Below, in pieces: positions 36,341 to 48,265 of a stretch of DNA of 64,000 nucleotides. How positions within the stretch are numbered: position 1 is the first letter of the stretch; every line of letters begins with the position of its first letter. This stretch comes from Lantana camara (Eukaryota > Streptophyta > Magnoliopsida > Lamiales > Verbenaceae), in NCBI GenBank assembly GCA_037501455.1, contig CM074858.1, positions 97,622,001-97,686,000 on the forward strand, written 5' to 3'. A program made the translations under genes and the position numbers. The notes beneath the pieces were generated by a model. It was not told the origin of the DNA and did not search any database. It saw only the letters and a list, made by a program, of their open reading frames with translations.

Positions 36341-37745
36341 ATGTCAATCTTTGTAATTGCCCACTCATGGTACCTTGTACTTTCTTTTGACAGAAAGCAT
36401 AACAGTCATTATTATTAATTGCAAGCATAACAGTAAGTGTTTACCAATTATTATATCATTTACTTGCTTTCTCCTAGATTAATGGCTTGGGCAATCAAAC
36501 ACGTTAAAAGCCTACTCCCTGTCGAGCGTCCTCCACGTCGGACGGCTTATTGAATGCCCCATTAAATTCAAATCAACGTTATCTGTGTGTTGAGAACCCT
36601 CCACACTGAACAGCATGACGCTCATAAGCATGTAAACCCTAAGGATGAGCATGGCGAAATGGAGGGATGCTGAAGGCTTGACTTACACCAACTGGATGTT
36701 GATCACATCAGTTTGCGCTCGTAAGCCACCAATGACCCTCATCCTCTTAGGAATAAGTGCGCTCGTAAATAGCTGTCACTGGGCTAGTCCTCCCACGGAT
36801 ACCTAAGTATGAAGCTAACATTACAGCCGCGCTCGCTTTTATCCCATCTTTAGCAAATCCTACCGCTGATTTCTAAGGTCATTCATGTTACTGGAATGCT
36901 CAAATCAGAAGTACGCATCACATATTTGAGACTAATACTTGGCTAACTCCCAATAGGTTTCTAAGTTCAAATCCGAGCCTCACAGTGTATATTACCAGGG
37001 TACCCACATAAGAAAGGCCCTCGTGCCCGTATATTCTCGTCATAGGTATTCGAATATCAACAAAAACAACCATACAAACATCAAACACAAAGAGACAACA
37101 ATGCCCAACATCCGAAACGAAGGAAATTAAACTTCATTGACATAAACATTCTATCAAAAGTGCGGAGAGCGAATACAGATTAAATATATTCATAAACAGG
37201 GGTGGAATTTAAACAGGAATGAGATAAGAAGTGAACAGACATAGTTATATGCAAGCAGACAGAGTAAAGTCTCATTGGGCTTGGCTATCGGGCTCCGGAG
37301 GGGCAGTTGAGAGAGGAACGGGGGCCAGAACGCAGTGCTCTCCTATTCCGACTTCCCCAGAGCTTCCGGTAGCACAGCTAAGACAGTGACGAGGGTTCCT
37401 CGTCTCTTTTTTTGAAAAAGGGGGGAGTTCATTTCTACTTTACGTTATTTACCTCGGTTTTTACATAAGGTGGTTTGCTTACTTAGCGCTTGAAGGATCT
37501 AATCAGAGTCAAACTTGGATTAAAAAAACCAAAACCCTTCCCTTATTATCCGGAGTACAAATGTACTCTTTGATCTTTAGTAAAGGCGGATTAAACGAAA
37601 AAATCTTTTTTTTTCGAACAGTCTCAACGTCCTCGTTGAGAGTCACTCTGCGAGATGTCCAGTAGTCTCTGACTTGGTCTTCGAATCATAAGTCTCAGCC
37701 CATTCCCGGCTTGCCTAGCTCTCAGGTTGGCCTTTCTACTTTACT
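36341..37745. other. Non-coding spacer of the Tat element
   Basis: 1.4 kb between the integrase end and the antisense ORF shows no protein block on either strand. It is rich in CGCTCG/CGAGCG words (for example 36715, 36769, 36830). A purine tract, GAAAAAGGGGGGAG, lies at 37415-37428 and could be an internal polypurine tract. Confidence 0.6.
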
Positions 37746-37748
37746 AAA

Positions 37749-40584
37749 CTAAATATGGGCATCGCCGTGATCTTCACCATCTTGAGCGTCGACGGTGATG
37801 CCGTCGTCTTCTACTTGAATAGGCTCGGGTTCTATCGGGTTAGCGGCCATAAAGTCCCTTTGAAGCATCATCACCAGACCCTCGTACTCTGGCTCTGTCA
37901 GGCCGTCTGTTGGGTCCCCGGTACGGACGATTGGCTCCAGATTCTTGTCCAAATCCATGCACAAACGCTCGTCAGCCCGAGCACTCTCAGGCGCTAGTCC
38001 CAACTTCACCATTTGTCCCACAACTTTCCAGAAGATGCGCCGAGCGTTATCGAAGCAATGGAGGTTGGCGGCGAAAGCAAAAGCCTTCGAACGTACAAAT
38101 TTTGTCACCGCATCCCATGCCACCTTCGTCTCCAAACCGACCACCTTCTCCTGCAATTCGGCGAGGGTCTTCTTTGTTACCTCATTTTACCGGGTGCTCT
38201 CAGCCAACTGCTTGCCAAGCTCACCGTTGTCCACCCTCAGTTGATCACGCTCTTCTTTAAGCTTTTTGTGACGCTCGTCCAAAGCCAGGTATGCATCATC
38301 AGAGTTCTTCAGAGCCTCCCTCAACTTCTGCTGCTTGAGCTCGGACTCTGAAAGTTGAGCGCAGACATCATTGTAGTCCTCCTGCAACTGACCAGGGTCA
38401 GAAACCCACAATAGCCTCTTATACTTGGCCTTGTGCTCAGAATAGGCCTGTGCTCGTCTCTGCAGGTTCTTCAGCCTCAGGATCACTTCCTAAAAAGCCA
38501 AAGACAAGGGTTACTGTATGAAGAAACACAAAAAAAAAGTTTAAAACTTCGCAGAGAAGTTTGAAATCTTACTGTCAAAAGAGCGTGGCAGACATCGTCT
38601 GCAACTCGAGCGGCATCGTGCCCGTTCAGCTTATCATGGTCGCCAGAGAATTGGAGCTTGCCAACGATATCCGCAACCAACTTTCAAGTGGCTGCGCTCT
38701 TCTTTAAAAGGGCCGGGCCATCCGTCCTTTGGCGCTTGTAGCGAGCATCCCCCCTGCACCCAATCTTCCAAAATTCCTCATCCTCAGACGATGAGGTATC
38801 ACTGCCCTCATCTCGGTGGCCCACAACCACCTCTTTACCTTTCCCTGAGATGGGAATAGAGTCTGGCAGCCTCTTCCTTTTTCCGGAGCGTTCAGCCCTC
38901 ACCGCGTCATGGAAACGGGCGACCTCCCCCGAGCGGTTGCGAGAGTTGCCAGAACTGAGCGCTATTAGCTCTACAGGAGCAGCAGGGGGAGAGGCACCGC
39001 GAGCGCCCTCGAGTATCAGATCTTCAATAGGGCCGGCGACATGGGCTTCACCATCGGCCGCTCTGCGAGCGCCTCTTCCGCCTTCCCCTCGCCCTGCTTC
39101 TCGGCGGATCCCTCGTCCCCTCGCGGCATTCGAGGGTTAGGCATGCTGCTGTTGTTGGTTAGCACCCGCCCGTTGAGCCCGCATCATTTTAACAATCCTT
39201 TCTGCATCCATTCCGGCAGTGAGTATTTGAACACTGCAGAATAAGGAAACGAGTGTCAAGAGGATGATATAAAGATAACCGCTACAAAAATATTACAACC
39301 TAGACAAGTTAGTGGGGCTATCCTAAGTGTTAGAAGAGTTAGTTCCTAGAGTCTGACCGTCAAGACCCATGATGTCAGCGGGAGGATTGAGTATCATTTC
39401 TGGAGGGCAGGAAAGTCCATAGCGGAACAGTGCCCCCTCGTTCTTCATTAGATCCTTAGCCTTAATCCACTTTCTCTCGTTTTTCATCGCGAGGGCCAAA
39501 CCCTTCGCCCAGTGCTCAAAGAGCTTATTCGCGGCTCTATCCCTAACCAGAGGGCCGTCCCAGTGCACTATCCACCCTCGGTGAGCTCCAAAAATCCCCC
39601 CGGGAGCCCCAACAAAGAAGTATTTCCCTTTCCATTCCTCACCGTATGACGTCGAGGGCGAATCAATCATCTTCAACCCGGATTTGGATTGAGCATAATA
39701 AAACCCGTCAGTCGGAGATGAGCGGGGAGAACGAGCCACTTGGATTAAGCTGTTGAAGTTGTCTATTGAAGGTTCGTGGCCCATAGCCCTCATTAGGATC
39801 ACAAAGGTGTTTCTTAGGGCGATGTCGTTGGGGAGAATTTGAGGGGGGCTAAGAACTAAGTAGTTATAGATATTGGAGACGACGGGCGGAATCAGAAATC
39901 TCAAACCGCCGGCCAGAACGGAGTCTAAGTACACTGTCATCATTCCCGGGGGTGGATGGTTGGCCCTCTCGCCACTCGAGGGCAAACGAGTCCAGTACAC
40001 GCTGTCATCCCTATAAGCCTTGGACTTCAATTCTGCTAAATCTTTGAGCGTCAAGATGCTCTCAATATCGTCAGGCGATCTATCTGTTTGATGAGGGTTG
40101 TTCTGCCTCACCCGGGTCACTGGTTCCTTCCCTTTTCTCTGTCGATGACGGGGAGGTTCACCACCATCTTGACGCCCGGATGGCCCTGCTTCGCCCTCGG
40201 GAGCTGTTATTGCCACCGTAATCCGATGGTCTTGAGACCTTACGGTACTGTTCAAGATAGGAAACACTCTCTCCCTTGTCTCTGCATTTCCATCACATTG
40301 TCCATTTCTTCAAAAAGATCAGTTACCCCCTCAGGATCACGCTCGTTCATCCCTCGAACGGCGCCATCAAGCTCCTCATCTCTAGCCTCTATCGGAGCTC
40401 TTGCCACTGGAATAGCCATGGGGATTGCATCACTTGAGGAGGCCCTCGCCATGGGAATGGCCAGGGGAACATCATCGTGAGGGGAGGAACTCCCAACAGA
40501 TATCTCGTCTAATTCCCTCACGTAGGCATCTGCGTTGTTGACCGCCATGTCTGGTTTTGGATTCTTGAAGACGAAGCTTTTCAC
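37749..40584 (-). pseudogene. Antisense ORF (aORF) of the Tat element, putative gypsy-type transposon protein family
   Basis: Reading leftwards from the ATG at 40584 (MKSFVFKNPKPDMAVN), an acidic N-terminus changes frame at about 40260 into a 314-codon stretch with PPPGMMTVYLDSVLAGGLRF, NDIALRNTFVILMRAMG and EEWKGKYFFVGAPGG. This pattern fits the plant family usually named putative gypsy-type transposon / transposase 28. After a likely intron (acceptor TTCTGCAG near 39236) come MDAERIVKMMRAQ, a Ser/acidic stretch (EGSDTSSSEDEEFW) and ADIVGKLQFSGD. A clean 83-bp intron (38572-38490, GTAAGA...TTTTTAG) joins to EVILRLKNLQRRA and a coiled coil (SELKQQKLREALKNSDD). It ends near 37749. Three in-frame stops and one frameshift remain. 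Function unknown; extra antisense ORFs are known in Tat elements. Confidence 0.8.
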
Positions 40585-40835
40585 AAGAGTTCAGAGAGGA
40601 AGAAGGATTCCGGGATTGACTCAAAGAAAGAAAAGGGTTCCTCACTTGAAGATGTCGCCTAAACACAATCTAAATCTAAAGTTAGCACGAGAAATCAGAG
40701 GTTACGAAGTTTTTACCTAGGGATTGAAGGGAGGAACTTGCGAGAATTTGCAGAAAAATTGCAGAAAGCTTTGTCTTCTTGTTTGCTTGGAGAAGAAAGG
40801 ATGCGTGAAAGAGGTACAAAGGCCTTACAAATCCC

Positions 40836-40843
40836 TATTTATA
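40836..40843 (-). promoter_or_regulatory. TATA box for the antisense ORF
   Basis: On the minus strand this reads CCCCTATAAATAGGGAT, a strong TATA box about 250 bp upstream of the aORF start at 40584, outside both LTRs. The leader between them is rich in CTTC and TTCT, like a plant 5' leader. This is inference from position; no transcript data are available here. Confidence 0.6.
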
Positions 40844-41128
40844 GGGGCAAAGGCTGGCATTAATTAGGTTTAAAGATTCAAAACGCAATCATTTTCTGCC
40901 TTGAGAAGCCCACCACTTTTGGTAACCGCCTCACGTCTCCCGGGGTACACGCGCCCACGTTCCTGCTCAGTATTTCATGCGGACATGACTTCATTTATTG
41001 CAGTGTCAGAACGTGTCCGTTACGGAAGCCAAACGGTCACCCCTCTTGCAAAAGCTTGACCCTCGGATATTCAAAATTTCAAGGCTCGCTTCTCTTAAAT
41101 CTTGCAGTACGCTCAAGCAATACTACAG

Positions 41129-41998
41129 AATTTGGGGGATAAAATGATGAGACATAAAACCACGCTCGTATCAGAGCCGTCTATGTATCACCATCAGAAG
41201 ATTTAGAGATTCGACGCTCGCATTGTTAGGCTCGCGGGCCAACCTAGCCCACTCACATGCTTTCTGATATATGCCCATGAGCCTCGGGCAACTGTTTAAG
41301 TAAGGCGTCAAGCTGTCAAAACCGACGCTCACACCACGACCCTCAGAGCCACCATTTCCAGGAAGACACCCCCGAGGGCACGTGCCCTCTATCGCTCGTG
41401 TAGTTGACACTCGTAGGTCATCGGTCAGGGGTGACCCCCTCGTGCGTCCCTTCGAGCGTCATGGGCGCTCGAGTATGGCCTTTCCCCTTTGTAGGGCATC
41501 CGTACGCCTGCAGGACTAACCTTGAGCTCCCCAGCGCACGACCCTCACCAACAACCTCTGACACAATGGGAGTGCGCACCTTGTACCTGATATGTCGCCT
41601 GCTTTTCAGAGCCATCATTCTCATGCCGTCATAGGCCGTCACGTGTTAGGGCAACACAGGTTTGGGAACGCATGGTCTAATTACCCAAATTACCCTCACC
41701 CCTAACATATAAATAGGGGAGAACACATGCTTTCTTCCCTAAGTCATCTTCCACATACATACTGCACTCATTATACTGGGCACCATTCCTCTATCTCTCT
41801 TACGAAGCTCTGTACCATCTTTACCACAATTGCATCATCATCGCACTTTGCATTATTGGTGTTATCCTAGCTGGAGGAACCCACGCTCAAAAGGAAACCC
41901 AGTTCCTGAGGCTTTCACGCCTGTGATGGTCTTCCCCCTTTTAAACAAATATTGAAAGTGTTGTTGCAGTTTTGAGAACCCAGATTCTTGCACCATCA
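41129..41998 (+). repeat. Polypurine tract and 3' LTR of the Tat element
   Basis: TTTGGGGGATAAAA (41131-41144) directly precedes the LTR at 41145-41998. It has the same length (854 bp) as the 5' LTR, with scattered substitutions (for example CACGTGTCACC against TATGTATCACC near the start). The target duplication AATAT follows. Confidence 0.93.
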
Positions 41999-42312
41999 AA
42001 TATACTTTATCATGACGCTTTTAAGGTTTATTGTGACGCTTTTAGGCGTCCTATTAACAGTTAGTTATGGTAGTTAAATATCACATATGACGCCGAAAAG
42101 CGTCACAATAATATAACATATGACACTGGAAAGCGTCACAATATCACAACTTTAATAACACTTCAAACCGTCATAATAGCAGCGTCACAATAACCTATTG
42201 TCACGCTTACTTACGCGACGCTTTTCAACAGCGTCACAACATCGAAAGCGTCACAAAAACCCATTTTTCATGACGTTTTTTGGCGTCACAAAAACCTATT
42301 TTTCTAGTAGTA
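41999..42312 (+). repeat. CACTA right subterminal and terminal repeats
   Basis: About ten GACGC/GCGTC motifs with the context AAAAGCGTCACAA or TTGTGACGCTTTT crowd 300 bp and end in the terminal inverted repeat CCTATTTTTCTAGTAGT. The last base is A in place of the expected G, which may disable the end. Confidence 0.88.
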
Positions 42313-44422
42313 AATGGGCTTCTCTTCTCCTTTCTCTTGTCAAGGTGAGGTTTTATTCTAGCTACCTAGAACCCGTAATATCTCGTGTGAAAATTTTAGC
42401 CAAAATGTACTACTTATACTTATATTTCTAAAAATGATTCCTGGTCTCAAATACTTTCAAACGCTTTCATGAAAATAATATTTTGGCGAGATTATGCACA
42501 TGTTATTTGACCTGTGGAAATGTGTGAATGGAGACCGGCATGGCATCGGGCTGTCGGATAAGCCATTGTATATAGTACCCTTTGAGAATATCCTCGCGCG
42601 ACTAGGAAACCAGGGAGGTAGGATATTCTTGGTGGTTAACCCATCGAAGGAGTGGGTAGGAGTCATGATCCCCTGTCTCAATATTGTATCATGAGGTGGT
42701 TTGGGCCTTGTAAACCCTTCCACCGCCCCGGAGGAACAAGGATGGAAATTATGATTTTATTATGATTATGATTATGGAGTTATGATTTTGTTATGCATGA
42801 ACGCTTTAACTATGTCTTATGCACACACTTTGGGAGTAAGGTTGGAGAATTGCCCTGTCGTCGGGCCACTTAATGATTATGGATTGTCAAGTAATAAAAT
42901 GATATCCGTAATTCCGAACGATGCTTTTTTTTTTTTCTAAACTTCTCACTTGAGTTATTCTAAACATTACTCGGAGTTACAAATTACATGTGCATGAGAT
43001 ATATTTACTATGCCCCTCACTCAGTCTTTCGACTGACCCCCACGTTATTTTAATCTTTTGCAGGTTGCTAGACTGAGAATAAAGTCTTCTAGGATTCTTT
43101 ATTTCGGTTCTAGCATGCTTCATGTTTAGTTTTCATACTCTTGTTTATGTAATAAGCTATTTTGGAGAATTATTGTAAATATTTGGTGGCCGTGTAGGCT
43201 TTGGGTTGGATTACTTGGATTGTGTGTTTTTTTTCACAGAGCTTGATCCGGTTGAGGAGCAGGGTCCGTAGGTTTCTCATTTCTTCTCTCTTTTGTTAGG
43301 TGAGCTTTTATTTATAGTTAATTAGAACCCTATATCTTGTGCGCCTATCTAAGCCAAAATGTATTAAGTGTATGTATACTTTGGAAAATGATTTAAGTAT
43401 GAAAGATCTTTAATGTTTCATGAAAATGTTTTGGCGAGAATCATGCACATGTTATTGGGCCCTGGAGAATTGTGTGAATGGAGACCGGTACGGCATTGGG
43501 TCGTCGGATAAGCCATTGGATATAGTACCATTTGAGAATTTCTCACGTGACCATGTAGTGTGGAAGGTGAGATATTCTTTAGCCGGTGGTTAACCCATCG
43601 AAGGAGCGGGTAGGAGTCATGATCCCCCGTCTCAATATTGTATCATGAGGTGGTTTGCGCCTTGCAAACCCATCCACCGCCCCGGAGGAATAAGGATGAA
43701 AACTTATGATTATTTCTCATGAATATGAATATGATTATGGTTATGATATGATTATGATTATGCTTGCGTGAACGCCTAATTAAGTTTTAGGCACACACTA
43801 CGGGAGTAAGGTTGGAGAATTGCCCACTCGTTGGGCCACGAAATGTTATGATTTGTCAAGTAATAATATGATATCCGTAAGTCCGAGTGATGCTTTGTTT
43901 AAACTACCCACTTGGGATATTCTAAAACGTTACTCGGAGTTAGGGATTGCATATGCATGTGATATATCTATTTATGCCCCTCACTCAGTCTTTGGACTGA
44001 CACCCCACGTTGTTTTTTAGTCTTTTGTAGGTTGTGCTAGGTGAGGAATAAAGTCTTATGGAGTCTTTATTTTGGTCCTAGCATGTCTTTCCTTTCTATC
44101 ATCTCATACTTTGATATCTTGGATATGTATTAATTATTTTGGCTATGTAATAATCTATGGTTTTGGAGAATTACTTGTAAAAATTTGGTGGTCGGGTTGG
44201 CCTTGGATTGTATTACTTGATTATCATGCTATGTATTGTGTTTATGCTTCCGCTTTATTTATTGCATTGTTTTATATTTGGTTTTAAGGGTTAGCCCCGC
44301 TTAGCCAGGTTTATTTTATCTTGTCACTCGTTCGCTAGTTTAGTTCGTGTATGAACTCCTATTCATGCGTGGATTGGACTCATGGTGCGGGGGAGGTGGC
44401 GCCTATCGATACAGGTGCCACA
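42313..44422 (+). repeat. Ty3/gypsy LTR (Tekay-like), right part, with internal tandem duplication
   Basis: The segment continues the LTR broken at 16414. Two diverged copies about 950 bp apart share long blocks, for example TGTGTGAATGGAGACCGG (42521 and 43471), GTTAACCCATCGAAGGAG, TGCCCCTCACTCAGTCTTT and TATGATTATG repeats. The second copy starts with its own GAGGAGCAGGGTCC (43256). The right end, GGTGCGGGGGAGGTGGCGCC...GGTGCCACA (to 44422), matches the end of the Tekay-like LTR at 62535 read on its minus strand (CTCGGGTGCTACA). No primer site or gypsy protein follows, so it is a solo or truncated LTR. Short ORFs here are not genes. Confidence 0.75.
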
Positions 44423-44594
44423 ACAAATGACCTTCCGATTGTCCGCTTGATGAAGTTGTCGCCTGAAAATCTACTCACAAAACTATACAGAAAAAATTGT
44501 ATATTTCTCGCACCTCTTTTTCTAAAACTGATCGGTAAAGGCAAACTAAGAAAACTACAACCTATTTTCATGGGCTTTGATATTTAGGCCAACA
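44423..44594 (-). repeat. Start of the 3' LTR of the minus-strand copia (fragment)
   Basis: On the minus strand an LTR start TGTTGGCCTAAATATCAAAG begins at 44594, just after the pol end. It runs 172 bp and is cut at 44422 by the gypsy LTR. The rest of this LTR is displaced to the left of the nest and was not located. Confidence 0.55.
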
Positions 44595-44662
44595 AATATG
44601 AGTTGGATCCAAGAGATCTCTCCCTCCAGCCCATGTGAGGAAGGAGACACATCACCATGTAA

Positions 44663-46252
44663 TCACTCAAACTTAAGACTGGTTATTTCGGCACAAATCT
44701 CAAGTTTCTCACGACTCACCACCTTTGTCAACATATCAACGCCATTGTCATTAATGTGAATCTTTTTAAGTTCAATCAACTTGGAATTCAAAACATCTTG
44801 AGTCCAATGATATCTCACATCAATATGCTTTGACTTACCATGGAAACTCAAATTCTTACTGAGATGGATTGCACTCGGATTGTCCCAAAACAAAACATAC
44901 TTCGACTGTGGAAATCCAAGTTCTTGAACAAACTTCTTCATCCAATGTAATTTTTTACATGCTTCGGTGGCTGCAATAAACTCAGCTTCTGTAGTAGATA
45001 AAACAACACGTTTTTGTAGTCTAGAGTGCCACCCCACTGCTCCCCCTACAAAAGTAATCAAATAACCAGAAGTGGGCTTTCTATCTAGATCGCCAGCCAA
45101 ATCTGAATCTGCATAGCCAACCAAAATCAGTTTCCCAAATGCAAAATAAAGCTTTAAATCCGTAGTGCCGTGGAGATATCTCATAATCCATTTTACAGCA
45201 TTCCAACGCTCCCTACCCAGATTGGAGAGAAACCTACTAACTTTTCAACTGCATGAGCTAAATCCAATCTCGTACAAACCATGGCATACATCAAACTACC
45301 AATCGCGGATGCATGGGGAACACCTTGCATGCCCTTCTTATCTTCATCAGTAGAAGGAGACTGTGCACTAGTCAGCTTAAAATGCCCATCAAGAAGAGTA
45401 CTTAAAACTTTAGCCATATCCATGTGAAACTTCTGAATCTCCTTTTCATTATACTTCTCTTGAGACAACCATAACTTCTTGGCATTTCTTCGTGAAAAAT
45501 TCTCATGCCAAGAATGTGCTTCGCTAGTCCTAAGTCCTTCATGGCAAAAAACTTGCTCAAACCATTCTTTAACCTTTCAATTTTAGAAGCACTATGACCA
45601 GTAAAGAACATATCATCAACATAAAATAACAAAATGACAAAATCAATATTAGAGAATTTTTGAATGAATACAGTCAGTAGTAGTCCTTGTATAACCCTAC
45701 TGCAGTATAACCAACTTAAACTTCTTATACCATTGCCTTGGAGCTTGTTTTAAACTATACAAGTTTTTCCTCAATTTGCATATGAAATTCTCTTTCCCTT
45801 TAACAACGAAACCCTCTGGCTGATCCATATAAATATTCTCCTCCAAATCGCCATGGAGGAAAAGTAGTCTTCATATCCATCTATTCAACTTCTAAATCAA
45901 GACTAGCTGCTTAGCCCAAAACAAGACGGACTGACGATATTTTCACAACAGGTGAGAAAATTTCTTCAAAATCAATCCTTTTCTTATAACTGAAGCCTTT
46001 AACAACTAATCAAACTATGTATCTCGATTGTGAAGTGTTCTCTTCTTGTTTCACTCGATAAATCCATCGGTTTTTAAAGCTCTTCTGCCTTCAGGTAACT
46101 TGACAAAGGTCATAAGTATGATTGTCATGTAAAGATTTCATCCCATCTTTCATTGCTTCAAACCATTTCTCCTTGAGCTAACTATCCTCAACCTCCTCAT
46201 AACAACCAGGTCCTCCTCCATCTGTCAAAAGCACATACTTACTAGATGAGTG
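44663..46252 (-). pseudogene. Minus-strand copia: reverse transcriptase and RNase H
   Basis: Reading leftwards, the RT begins right at the solo LTR (YVLLTDGGGPGCYEEVED, then EKWFEAMKDGMKSL near 46150) and continues through degenerate blocks to LLFYVDDMFFTGHS (about 45632-45590), with the catalytic Asp pair. SLMYAMVCTRLDLAHAV is near 45280. RNase H is a 173-codon open frame (45184-44663): LVGYADSDLAGDLDRKPTSG, LSTTEAEFIAATEACKK and VRYHWTQDVLNSKLI. Frameshifts and stops separate the RT blocks. The upstream part of pol continues at 48266 beyond the solo LTR, so the two pieces were once one gene. Confidence 0.88.
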
Positions 46253-48265
46253 TGTTGGAAAACAACAGAGTAAGCGCATCGAAAGTTTAAAATTTTTTCA
46301 CAATATCTAAAAGACTTGCAATGTTCGTATCGTATCGTAGGGAGTATCAAGAAACTCACGTTAATAGAAGCTTTCTTGTGATGTTTTTACCGCCTAAAAT
46401 CTACCCTTCAAGCGGAAAGTCCCTCAAACGTCCTTTAATTAGATCCCAAAATAGGTAATCCTCCAAAGCGTATCCACACTAGTCCTAGAACACGATCAAG
46501 TGACTGAGAATGCTAGTTCTATGGCTTGTGTTAGGCTAGGATATTATACTTGAAAACTTTTCTTTTATTATTATCAAAAACTTAACGCTTCAAGAACGTT
46601 TGCCCCAACCCCATTATTTATAGTGGGGTGGTTCGAACCCCTTAGGGTTTCCAAGACCCAATGGGATTAGTTTTCTTGCTCACTAATTAACTAATTTAAT
46701 TATTAATTTAATTGAAATAATAAGATCTTAACTTATTCTCCAAGTTTAGCAAGAGATGCCTTCTCTCTCCTACAATAGGAAGTTTTGACTTTTCAACCTT
46801 TACCAATTAAAGTCAAAAGTCCATATTCAATAAATAATTTAATTCCCAATTAATTATTTATTGGGTTAAGTAATTTGAGAATAGTCTTAACAATTAATTC
46901 AATAATTAATTAAAAGACCAAAATTAACTAATTAATTCTAGAAAAGAATTTGCGTGTGGAATAAACCACACGCACGACGCTACGCGTGAAGCCACGTGTG
47001 CGTGACACGTGGTAGGGACGTTGGTCGCGTGACACATGGCAGCCATATGTACATCATACGTGGAAACAGTCACGTTTTATGCCTCGCTTCGATCAACTAT
47101 TTTGATCCTTCGTTAATCCAATTAACATCCTACCATAACCCTCGTATTCTGACATTTGTGTGTGACTCTTTAGGTTCATTATTCGATAAGCAGTGACAGT
47201 AATTAATTAATTCTCATAATTAATTAATCACTTCACATATCACACTACCATAATCTAGCAATGGGTATGTGACCCCTAGCCGAATAACGAAATAAATCGA
47301 AGAACCTTTCAGCCAATGACAATCAGTGAAATAAGATCCTCCTATAACTCCATCTCTCAATCAAGAACTAAGGCATCGAAATATTCTAAGAGCCTTAATA
47401 TTCTTGATCTTTAAAGTTAAGTTCGTTTCATATCCATTTAGATCTCAATCCAAGAAAACCCCATTTTCTTGATATCTTGATCTTGCATCCACCTTGGCCT
47501 AGGGTTTAATATTTAATGGACTACGAACAACTCAATCAGTAAAGGATCATTCTTGTTTTTAACAAGTGTAGGTCCTTTATCGATTCTACTGATTCTACAT
47601 ATGCCACTTGTGTAATCCCAACATAGGCCGTGGTTCAGGTGTCTATATAGCGACACCCTTTTGAGCCTATTATCAAAGATTACAGAGTTAGATCATATGC
47701 GACATTACAAAATCTCAAGTCTAAGGATTGTTAATCATGTCATTGACCTGTGAGATATTTCCTAATCAGGAAGTTTCTAGGAGACTTCCTTTCCCATTTA
47801 GGAATGTTCTCACGCGGGACATCTCAGTGATGAAGTTCTTGTAACAATCACCCTTATGTATTATGAACGCATCATCGTATGCACTTATCATTCCATGAAA
47901 CTGAATGGTCCTTCAACAAGACATAATCACATAAGCAAGTCTCAATGGAGTCAAGGTCGACACTCCCACTGTCTGTCGGACTCATCGACTTCGAGAAGTT
48001 TTTAATCCTCACCTATGGAGTTAAGAGCTTGTTTTATGTGTCGTTCCCATAAGGGCAAAGTTCTTAACGGCCTCATTGGATTAGGGGAGTTCAAAACATG
48101 GAAAACGCAGTCAACCCAAATAGACATAAATAAACACATAAAGAAGTGATTCCCTATGAACAAAATCATCTTGTTTATTATTCAAAGACTCTTTGTGATT
48201 TTACAAGGAAATAGTAAAGCACAAATGTTGCTTTAAGGGCACTCTTCCTAATAGAGTGTCTAACA
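46253..48265 (-). mobile_element. Solo copia LTR, 2013 bp, inserted in copia pol
   Basis: The segment starts TGTTGGAAAACAAC and ends GAGTGTCTAACA; read on the minus strand it is TGTTAGACACTC...GTTTTCCAACA. It is flanked by GAGTG (46248-46252) and GATTG (48266-48270), a 5-bp target duplication with one change. The copia pol frame continues across it: the acidic linker ending at 48266 joins to the RT start at 46252. It is homologous, in opposite orientation, to the LTR at 49568-52838. A full element probably inserted and was reduced to one LTR by recombination. Confidence 0.88.

Larger units (their letters stand above)
29267..41998 (+). mobile_element. Ty3/gypsy Tat-type retrotransposon, 12,732 bp
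   Basis: Two 854-bp LTRs (29267-30120 and 41145-41998) start TGATGAGACATAAAAC and end CATCA. The 5-bp target duplication AATAT is at 29262-29266 and 41999-42003. The order is LTR, primer site, gag, protease, RT, RNase H, second RNase H, integrase, non-coding spacer, antisense ORF, polypurine tract, LTR. The second RNase H after the first and the antisense ORF are marks of the Tat lineage. Coding parts carry many stops and frame changes and the LTRs differ at a number of positions, so the insertion is not recent. It sits inside the CACTA element, so it is younger than that insertion. Confidence 0.95.
16415..42312 (+). mobile_element. CACTA (En/Spm) transposon, about 13.2 kb of its own DNA plus a nested Tat element
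   Basis: The left end reads CACTACTAGAAAAATGGG (16415) and the right end, on the minus strand, ACTACTAGAAAAATAGG (to 42311), so the terminal inverted repeats match apart from one mid-repeat difference and the outermost base. That base is A at 42312 where G is expected. Both ends carry subterminal GACGCTTTT/AAAAGCGTC motifs. A TNPD-type and a TNPA-type gene lie inside in plus orientation. The 3-bp target duplication would be TAT on the left (16412-16414); the right flank is AAT, so it is not conserved. The paralogous segment at 43256-43290 shows what the empty site looks like. Captured host exons lie at 17.1-20.0 kb. Confidence 0.9.

Noticed and set aside
37749..40584. The minus-strand gene as a host gene
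   Set aside because: It lies wholly within one Tat element between pol and the 3' LTR and belongs to a family known from such elements.
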